DNA of 24,277 nt from positions 1 to 24,277 of the IMG/VR virus record IMGVR_UViG_3300009159_000308. The stretch is one strand, 5' to 3'. This document shows positions 1 through 7,800 of this stretch, one piece after another. Position 1 is the stretch's first letter, and each line of letters starts with the position of its first letter. The notes beneath the pieces are model-generated. The model saw only the letters and a program-made list of their open reading frames with translations. It was not told the origin of the DNA and did not search any database. The DNA comes from a virus. The translations under genes and the position numbers were made by a program.

Positions 1-1
1 C

Positions 2-181
2 TTTCAAAAGTTTCTGTGCCAAGCTGGCCAAACCTTTAGCGAAAGCGAAGAAGAAGCCCGGCAATGGATGCTGGATGAATTCCAGATTGCCTCACGCGCA
101 GAACTTAAAAATAACCCAGAAGCGGCCAGACAATACATGGCTGTGCAACAGGAATACCTAGCATGGAAACAAAGCGTCTAA
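2..181 (+). CDS. C-terminal fragment of an unrecognised phage protein (5' end outside window)
   Basis: An open frame runs in from the left edge and ends at TAA 179-181, leaving 59 residues. The fragment is hydrophilic and helical in character. It has an acidic run near the front (SESEEEARQWM) and ends in alternating Gln/Tyr/Trp/Lys residues (QQEYLAWKQSV). I see no catalytic motif, membrane segment or recognisable domain. Its last 19 bases overlap the start of the next gene, and all five + strand genes overlap in the same way, so it is the upstream member of that operon. The function is unknown. That the frame is coding is supported by its length without a stop and by the overlap pattern. Confidence 0.7.
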   Translation, partial: FQKFLCQAGQTFSESEEEARQWMLDEFQIASRAELKNNPEAARQYMAVQQEYLAWKQSV

Positions 182-468
182 TCCCTTATTCGGTCCACCT
201 GCGGGAGGACATCTACCACCAGCTAAAAGACGCTGCAAAGGGCCGTAAAGCCAGCGGAATCGTGCGTGATGCCATCACCATGATCATCGAGGGCGACGAC
301 GCCTTTAACGCTGGGTTTAACAAAGGTCTGCGCGAAGCCATGAAGGTGGTACGCGATGACGTTTGGGCCAAGAGCTTGTCGGTTCACGGCGAACTTATGT
401 CCGAAGTCCTGGCCGACCAGATCGCGGAAAAGATTGGGGGCGAAAATGGCAACAAGAAAAAAACCTGA
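163..468 (+). CDS. Ribbon-helix-helix-like small DNA-binding protein
   Basis: The protein has 101 residues. Residues 5-16 (RLIPYSVHLRED) look like the single beta strand of a ribbon-helix-helix fold. A first helix follows (IYHQLKDAAKGR), then a second starting at a small-residue turn (ASGIVRDAITMIIEG, about 30-44). This is the order in Arc/CopG/MetJ-type domains, in which the paired strands of a dimer read the DNA major groove. The C-terminal half is a longer amphipathic helical tail ending in a lysine cluster. The ATG at 163 is preceded by AGGA with suitable spacing and lies inside the end of the upstream gene. A regulatory role in its own operon is plausible but inferred. The fold call rests on pattern only. 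Confidence 0.72.
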   Translation: METKRLIPYSVHLREDIYHQLKDAAKGRKASGIVRDAITMIIEGDDAFNAGFNKGLREAMKVVRDDVWAKSLSVHGELMSEVLADQIAEKIGGENGNKKKT

Positions 469-649
469 AGGCATAGCAGCCCTGGCGCCGCCGCCATACA
501 ACCCATCCGTCCAGGAAATTACCATGCTGGACTGGTATGCGGGGTTTGTGGCGCTGCGCACGTTTGCACATCCAGACCACCAGCAATCTGCCCAGGAAAT
601 ATTTGATATGGCAGAGGCGCTGTTGGCCGAGCGGGAGAAACGTCTGTGA
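446..649 (+). CDS. Small phage protein of unknown function (67 aa)
   Basis: I chose the ATG at 446 over an upstream in-frame ATG at 356. The longer version would lie almost wholly over the ribbon-helix-helix gene in another frame and would add an unlikely Cys/Arg/Pro-rich leader. The 446 start has a G-rich Shine-Dalgarno-like stretch (GATTGGGGG) just upstream and gives the usual short overlap. The product has a basic N-terminus (MATRKKPEG), a proline-rich turn, then MLDWYAGFVAL and a helix ending in DMAEALLAEREK. That MLDWYAG...DMAEALLAER layout is familiar from small uncharacterised phage proteins near replication and recombination genes. No enzymatic motif is visible. Its TGA overlaps the next gene's GTG start (GTGA), suggesting translational coupling. 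Confidence 0.7.
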   Translation: MATRKKPEGIAALAPPPYNPSVQEITMLDWYAGFVALRTFAHPDHQQSAQEIFDMAEALLAEREKRL

Positions 650-915
650 ATAACAAGCTGACTGCTAAACACAGGCGCCACCTGGCTTTGGTAAAAGCTT
701 TACCATGTAGCGTATGTGATGCACCAGGCCCCAGCGCTGCGCATCATGTAAAGCAACACCAGCAGTACACCGCTGTCGCCCTATGCACCGACTGCCACCA
801 GGGCTCGGTCATGGGCTGGCACGGGCAGAAGCGTATATGGGCAATCAAAAAGATGGACGAGCTGGATGCTTTGAATATCACAATAGAAAGACTACTTGAT
901 GAGCGATCCCTTTAA
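646..915 (+). CDS. HNH-type zinc-binding nuclease, Ref/RecA-dependent-nuclease-like
   Basis: The protein has 89 residues and starts at GTG 646, which overlaps the upstream stop. It shows the signature of a compact His-Cys treble-clef nuclease: CSVC at residues 21-24, the His pair H33-H34, CTDCH at 47-51 and His59. In this fold the cysteines hold a structural zinc and one His of the HH pair is the general base of the beta-beta-alpha-metal active site. The spacing resembles the short phage recombination nucleases related to P1 Ref (RecA-dependent nuclease family), which nick or cut DNA during phage recombination. A generic HNH endonuclease is the alternative. The upstream small genes fit an early recombination or DNA-metabolism operon. 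Its 3' end overlaps the PAPS-reductase-like gene by 17 bases. Confidence 0.75.
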   Translation: MNNKLTAKHRRHLALVKALPCSVCDAPGPSAAHHVKQHQQYTAVALCTDCHQGSVMGWHGQKRIWAIKKMDELDALNITIERLLDERSL

Positions 916-1756
916 GATTCTTGAGCCGACTTGCATCAGCTTCTCCGGCGGCCGCACATCCGCGTACATGCTTTGGCGCGTACTGCAAAGCAACAACGGC
1001 CTACCCGAAGACGCGGTCATCTGTTTTGCAAATACAGGGAAAGAAGAAGAAGCTACGCTACGATTCGTCGAGCGCTGCAGCACAGAGTGGAACGTGCCCA
1101 TCACCTGGGTGGAGTTTGACTATAACGAAGACACCAGTAAACGTTTTAAGGTGGTTAACTTTGAAACAGCCAGCCGTAACGGTGAGCCATTTGAATCGGT
1201 CATCTTTAAGATCCGGGCCAACGGGTACCTACCTAACCCCGTGACCAGGTTCTGCACCATCGAAATGAAGATTCGCCCCGTGGGGAAATACCTGCGCTCA
1301 ATTGGATTTGCGGCAACACAGACGGCGGCCGAGAACATGAGCTGGGTTGGCATCCGCGCAGACGAGCAGCGCCGCGTAGCCAAGATTGCAGACAAAGACC
1401 GCATGCCCCTGGCTGCAGCTGGCGTGACCAAAGAAATGGTTGGTAACTTTTGGCGGGCTCAGAGCTTTGACCTGGAGCTGCCCAACAACAACGGCGTCAC
1501 CATGCACGGCAACTGTGACCTATGCTTCCTAAAGCCAACGTCACAAATCTTAAGTTTGATTTCAGAGAAGCCATCACGCGCAATATGGTGGGCGGAAATG
1601 GAAAGTAAATGCCAATCATCCGGCATGACCACCGGCGATGGCGCCAGGTTTAGAAAAGACCGCCCAAGCTACGCAGACATGATGAAGTTTTCAGCAGATC
1701 AGCGCAGTTTCTTCGATCCAGCAGAAGAAGGAATATCCTGTTTCTGTGGTGATTAG
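899..1756 (+). CDS. PAPS-reductase-like PP-loop (adenine nucleotide alpha-hydrolase) protein
   Basis: The protein has 285 residues from ATG 899; a TTG at 896 is in frame but less likely. The N-terminal SGGRTS (residues 16-21) is the PP-loop that binds nucleotide phosphates in the PAPS reductase/N-type ATP pyrophosphatase superfamily. A conserved R-x-C-T-x-E-x-K motif follows at Cys119. The C-terminal half carries C206-D-L-C209 followed by FLK, and the protein ends in C281-F-C283-G-D. Two late cysteine pairs of this kind recur in phage members and suggest a metal or Fe-S site. Known relatives reduce PAPS to sulfite or take part in DNA phosphorothioation (DndC). No other dnd-type gene is seen here, so the phage substrate is unknown. 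It is the last gene of the + strand operon. Confidence 0.82.
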   Translation: MSDPFKILEPTCISFSGGRTSAYMLWRVLQSNNGLPEDAVICFANTGKEEEATLRFVERCSTEWNVPITWVEFDYNEDTSKRFKVVNFETASRNGEPFESVIFKIRANGYLPNPVTRFCTIEMKIRPVGKYLRSIGFAATQTAAENMSWVGIRADEQRRVAKIADKDRMPLAAAGVTKEMVGNFWRAQSFDLELPNNNGVTMHGNCDLCFLKPTSQILSLISEKPSRAIWWAEMESKCQSSGMTTGDGARFRKDRPSYADMMKFSADQRSFFDPAEEGISCFCGD

Positions 1757-1769
1757 TACTACACAATGT

Positions 1770-1795
1770 AAAAAGAACCGAAACGTTTTGGTTCT
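1770..1795 (-). terminator. Intrinsic terminator at the convergent junction
   Basis: Positions 1774-1795 form a 22-base near-perfect inverted repeat (AGAACCGAAACGTTTTGGTTCT) with a single G-T pairing. Read on the minus strand, the right arm is followed at once by TTTTT (complement of 1770-1774), the classic hairpin plus T-tract. It lies 17 bases past the stop of the 2521-aa gene and so would end the long minus-strand operon. On the plus strand the hairpin is followed by CGATACACTTT without a clean T-run, so termination of the left operon would be weaker. Confidence 0.75.
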
Positions 1796-1811
1796 CGATA
1801 CACTTTAGTTC

Positions 1812-4800
1812 TCACTTAAGAGATTTGCGTACTGATTCGGCTTGCTCAGCGTACATGCCAATCAGTTCCTTCAGGCGGTCAATTTCTTCCCGCTTATCAG
1901 AACCTGACAGCCCTTCGTTGGCGTTCACTTCCCGAATCTGTTTACGCACGGCAGCCATTTTCTTAGACGTCTGGTCGTACAGTTTAGCCAGGGCTATCTT
2001 GTCGCCCTTCTCTTCCATGATTTCAATTACCTTGTCCGTTTGATTGGACTCAGCATAGTGACGCATGTCGGCAAAGGCCTGGCTGATCTGACGATTGTTC
2101 TCATAGAACGCTGTGGCATAGCGCGACTGGTTAGATGGCAATGACTTAATCAATCCCAAGCTGGCGCGGTCCAACCACTTGGCATCAGGATATTCACCAT
2201 CACGGAATGGCATAACGGCATACTGACTGGTCACGGCAGCAGTACTACCTAACCAACCAAAGTAGGCCTTGATTGCGTAGTCCACCTGGACGGGCGACAG
2301 CTCACCCTTTTCACCCAGAATAGTAGTCATGCCGCCCAAAGCTATGGCCAGAGGGCTAGTAGTGTCAGCTGCGCGCTCCTGCTTAGACAGACGCTCCATG
2401 CCAGCGCTTTCAATTGGGGCGCCGGTGAAGCTGTCTTTATTGGCGTACAGGTCCAGCACTGGCTTGAACATCTGTGGCACAGGATTCAAAGCAAACGTGT
2501 CACCCAGCATGCGCTTAATACTGTCTGCAAACTGTTTGCCCTCGGCGTCTTCGTCAATGATCTGCTCTAGGACGCGCTCGGCCATTGTTCCAAATGCGCC
2601 GATTTCAAACGGCTTAGGTACGCGGAAGGCAAAGTCCATACCGGGCAGCTTGAACCACCAAAAGTTATCGCGGTCCCACTCGTCGCGTTTCTTGTAGTCT
2701 TCGTCGTCTTTGAAGATCATGTACAAAGCCATGGACGCACCGGCTACGGCCAGCGTGGTGTAGCCAAACGCTTCAGCTTTCTGTTTATCCGTCTGCTCAA
2801 TTGGTTTTCCGGTCACGGTGTTATACAGAACGCGAACTGTAGGCGTTACACCATCACGGCCCAGCTTGTACAAACCCTGAACGCGGGCATTCATAAACGG
2901 CACCACCTGGGTCACCAAGCGGAACGCTGGCCACGAACCCTGCATGGAGAAGTCCAGCAAATCCCTGGCAGCAAACGACGCCTGTAAATGGGTTAGCTTA
3001 CGCTCGCGCATCTGGTTATACAAAGCCATGCGGTTGGCGGCTTCAGATTTGTTGCCCCATTCCTGATACTTTTCCCAGGCTACTTTCAAACCAGCTTTAA
3101 TCTTTTCTTCCGTGTCCAAGATATGCTCGCCTTTTACACCCTGCGCCAGCAGCCGTTTGATCATCTTAGATTGGTCGCCTTCGTATGCGGAACCAAAGTT
3201 AAATATGGCACCACCGGCCAAAGCGGATATGTGTGCAGGATTGTTTTTGTCTGTAGCAGCCCAACCTTCAATCACGTTAGCAAATGGATTGCGCTTCAGG
3301 TCGCTAACAGCTAATGCCTGGACTGAATCGCGAACCAAGTTGTTTACCTTGAAAGCGGGAGCAATGGTCACACCGTATTGCAATAAATTCTTGAAGTCGC
3401 GAGCAACGTCCAGGAACTTTGACTTGGGGCCCAGGTAACCAATAGATGTAATGGAATCCAGCAGCATCGGATCCAGCACCTCAAAGTAGGCGGGCTGACC
3501 ATTTATCATGGTCTTGACTGTACCTTTGCCGGCTTCCATATATTCTGGGCGCAATGACCCATCGCCAACCAGCTTGCCTGATTTAGTGGATACCACCTGA
3601 CCGTCTTCCCAGGCCAAGCCAACCTTTAGGTTTGGAATAGCAGCGCCCACTTCCATAGCCGCATCGAGCGTGGCGTTAGAGGCCTGGTTCTTCATCGACG
3701 CAGACAGAATATGACTCCAGTTGCGCAATGTGTTTTCCATCAGGTCGCCAAATGGTTTGTCGCTCTGACCCTTCAGCTCAGCACTAAACTTCTGGCTGGT
3801 CAAACCTGAAGCCGTGGCCGCATCTTGCAGGTCGCCACTCTCCATCTGCTTATAGAACGGAATGTAGAACAGATCCTGGGAGAAGCGCTCATAAGCTGCC
3901 TTGTCCATCAGGCCGGCGTTGTACGCAACATCCAGCACAGATTTGTTTAGGGCGTTCATGTCTTGTTGAACTTCTTGATACACCTCTAGGCGGGGCCTGC
4001 CGTTGATGCTGCCCTGCACCAGCTGGTCGCGGTCAGCAAGCAGCGGGGCCAGGTTGGGCGAGCGCTTGTCAATAGGCAGGCGGGACTCACGACCAAGGGC
4101 AATCCACATCATGTAGCGGTCTGTCTCAGCACCGACGGGCTTCATGGCTTCAAACAAACCTTTGGTCTTGCCCTTGATATCCAGGGCGCCACCGTTGTTG
4201 AACACATGGCCATGCATTAACAGACCTTCTAGCGCGCCGTCCACAGTCTTGGACAGACGGGCCATCATGTAGGCTTCTTCGCTATAGTCTTTGATGGTAC
4301 GGTACTGGTCAGCAATACCCTGGGCAGCACGGCGCCAGAAGCCATCCCTTAAACCTGCAATGCGGTCAATGATGGTCTTGGTCTGTGGGTTAAATACCGC
4401 GCCCAGTTTTTCCACGTAACCTGCATCCATGTCGGACAGGGCTTCGCGGTTAATGGGCTCGCGCTTCTGTAGCTTCTGCTGGGCTGCAGCCTTGACGGTG
4501 GACGCTACCTTGGCCGCTGTTTGACCAGCGCTTTTAAGCATGAACATTTCCATCTGCGCATCTTCTGAGATGATGGGCGGAACTATCATGTCCTGGGATT
4601 TCTGTGCCGCTTCGGCAGCTGTATCCAGATACTTCTTGAACGTTTCGTTTGGCAGGTAGCCGGAATTCTTAACCTTGGCATAAAACGCACGGAGCGTATC
4701 AGCCAGGCGTTTAAAGAACTGCTCCACCACACCTACGGGTTTATCAGACGTCACCGCCCAACGGGACACTTGGTCGGCGTACCACTCCTTGAAGCTTGAC

Positions 4801-7800
4801 CAGTACGGATCCATTTTGGCAGCCGACATGCCTTGTTCAACCTTGGTGGTCTGCGCAGTTGTCTTTGCGCGCAAAGCGTCCACTAATTCGCGAGCAGTCT
4901 TGCCTGCGGTAGATGCAAGCCACTTGTCGTATTCCGCTTTAATAGATGCCTGGGTTTCGGCCGATGCTTTATTGAACACCTCGTACATGTGCATGTGACC
5001 CATCTCGTGGGCTAGTACTTCCAGCATTTTGGTAACGCTGGTTGATGGCTGCATAGCAATGTAGTAATCACCGTTAGGCATCTGACGCACAGAGCCGGCT
5101 TCGCGGTAGTCCAGCGCAGCAGAACCAACGGCGCGCCACTGGCCCGTCATGTTGTGCGCATCTACGCGGGCGTCGGGCGTCGTGGTGATATAGATGTTGT
5201 TTGGCAAACCAAGCAACTCTTTCCAGCCCTTGGCAACGCTAGCAATCTTTGGCGGCAAGTTCTTGGAAAACGCCAATCCATCTTTGTTGAACTTGATGAA
5301 TGGGTTTTCTGCTTCTGCTCTAGCGTCTTCAGCTTCCAGATCCGCCTTGATTTGGCGCAGCTCTTTAACTTCAGAAGACAGCAAAAGGTATTCACCTTGC
5401 TTGGTGTCAATGTCATAGTTGTTGCGCACTTCACCTTTGATTGCCACGTAAACAGGTAGACCTGTTCGAGAATTCCAGCCGCGAATCAAAGCCAGCTTAC
5501 CGCGCTGCCAAACCACCTGACCATTCACGCCGTCGGCGCCCCGGTCAACTACTTCCATCTGCTCTGGCGTAGCATCACGCAACATGTATAGGAACTCACC
5601 GCGGTCAGCGTACTGGACATTCTTGGCCAGCACGAAGCGGCCTACCTGCAACACCTCATCAGCAGATACCACGGGCTCGCGGGTTGTGCGGTCATAAAAG
5701 TAAGCATGACGGGTTGGGTCCAAGCTAACCTGCGTCCAAGCCGGGTCGTTGAGCAAAGCTTTGACACGCCTAAACAATACATCAGGCGGCGTATTTACCC
5801 AGTCGCCTTCAATGGTTTGCTGTGGCGTCTTCTCGCTCTTGCGGCCTTCAACGTTCTGAGCAACGGTAAACGAACGCTCTGGATCGCGCGGCGCAAACAC
5901 TACGTTTTTAATGTGACCAGTGCTGCGATACGCAACGTTATTACCTGTGGTTTTATTGTTAGGACTGGTGCCTTCATGGACCGATACCACGCTGCCATTG
6001 ACGCCATTAGCACGGCCCCACTCCAACGCGGGAATGTCCATGCGCAAACCGACGCGGGTGCCGTCTGCAATAGGTGCATTAATTAATTCAGGCTTTTTCT
6101 TTTGCTTGATCTTGGTGGTCAAGATGTCGGCCATTAGGGCGCTGTCAATTGGCGCTTCCAGGTTGCTACCCAACACAGGGCCAATAGGCGTGTAGTAGTC
6201 AACGTACTCGTCGTACTGTTCTTTGGTAATCCTTCCGGCAGCCAGCTCACGGGCAGCCAGCACCACCTGCTCATTGCGGCCCTTCTTGAGCTTTAGTTCT
6301 GGGGGTGCGGTTAACTTGGGCGGTGCCTTGGGTTTTGCTGGTTCGGCAAAAATATCTCCCTGACCCTGGGCCGCAGCAACATCAGCATCCCGGTCGCTAC
6401 CTGTCAGCGTAAAGTCAGCAGCAGCTTCGTCAGCTTTAGCTTTCTCTTCCGCGGCGCGCTCGGCAGCTTTCCTGTCCTTTTCCGCTTTGATCGCAGCATC
6501 TTGCTTGGCCACAATCTCTTCAACGGAAGGTTGGGTTAGCGTGAGTTCAGCTCCCGCATCGCTCGGTTCGCCAGTATCCTGGACGCTATCTTCACGGCCT
6601 CGGGCGATGGCTCCTTCGAGGGCTGACTTGAAGGCTTTGTAGTAGGCTTGGACTGATTGGGTTTCTGTTTCATAAAAGACCTCTTCTCTCATTGATTCTG
6701 TATCGATGCCCAGCTCATCGGCCTGGGCCAGCAGCGCGCGCACTTCAGCCTGGACGTCAGGGTCGGCAGCTTCGTAGCCAGTGCCGTCAAAGTCAGACAT
6801 CTCATAACCCAGCTCTTCATCGACGGGGGAATATAGGGATGCTTCTTCTTCTGCTTTTAGGTAATCCGCAAACTGTTTTTCAGTTTCGCGCTTAGCCATT
6901 TCTTCTACGTCTTGTGGACGGTACCGGGGCGTTTTAACGCTGTCCGTAAGCATGTTGCGGGCATCGTTCATGGTGGCATTCTCACCCAAGTAGCCGGCTT
7001 CCTGAAGCTTTTCGGTAGCTCGCTCCATGGTTAACCCTTTGCCTTCGCCAGCAAATAGGAATCGGTTACCAACACGGACGTTCTTGTCCATGTTCATGTC
7101 AGACATTTCAGTTTTCGCTAAGCCGCCTTCATTGGTGATGTACTCATGCGCAGACATGGGCACACCTTTGGCAGAGGTTGCGGCCATGCCTAAACGTTTA
7201 GCTTTAGCTTCGTCAGCAGCTATTTGCTTGGGCGTCTTGGGCGCCAGGATAAAGCCCTTCCCGTTTTTATTGGGCAACACGCGCATCTCGGGGTAGTTCT
7301 TGCGCGCCATATCCGCTGACTTGCGGGATGTAAATGGTACGCCGCCTTCAGTGATGGGCTGCGGTGCTACCTGCAACTTACCTTTTTCATTTAGCTCGCG
7401 TTTGGCAGATGCGTCGTGGCCAATGTTGTCAGGGTGGTTAAAGTAATCTACCTTGGGTTCTTTTGGCTTGACCACCTTAGCGGGCGGGATCAGGCCTAAC
7501 TCATCTACTTCGGCTTGCGTAAGCGGTGGGTATTCTTCCCGTACCTCGGGCGCGGCAGTAACCGGTGGCTTTTCTGGTGGCTTTTCCAACGTCAAGGGTG
7601 GCGTAGGCGTGACCGTGGGAGCTGCCTCTTGCTTAGGCTGGGGCACCAGGTTACCCTTCTTGTCCAGCTTTAACTCATATCCCAATTCACCCAGGGCTTC
7701 ACGCTGACGGGCGTTATTCATAATCGGGTCGCGGCTGTATTCGGTAACCATGATCCCGCGAACACGCGCAGCTACATCGCTGGCTTCGGTAGTCTTTTTA

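Noticed and set aside
356-445. Upstream ATG (356) for the 67-aa gene
   Set aside because: The extension lies over the ribbon-helix-helix gene, is Cys/Arg-rich and lacks a convincing ribosome site, whereas 446 has one.
223-681. Minus-strand 152-aa open frame opposite the left operon
   Set aside because: It lies antisense to three well-supported overlapping plus-strand genes, has no recognisable domain and has no operon partner.
899-1756. DndC of a DNA phosphorothioation system
   Set aside because: Only the PP-loop and one motif fit generally; no DndA, B, D or E-type gene is nearby, so the specific name is not supported.
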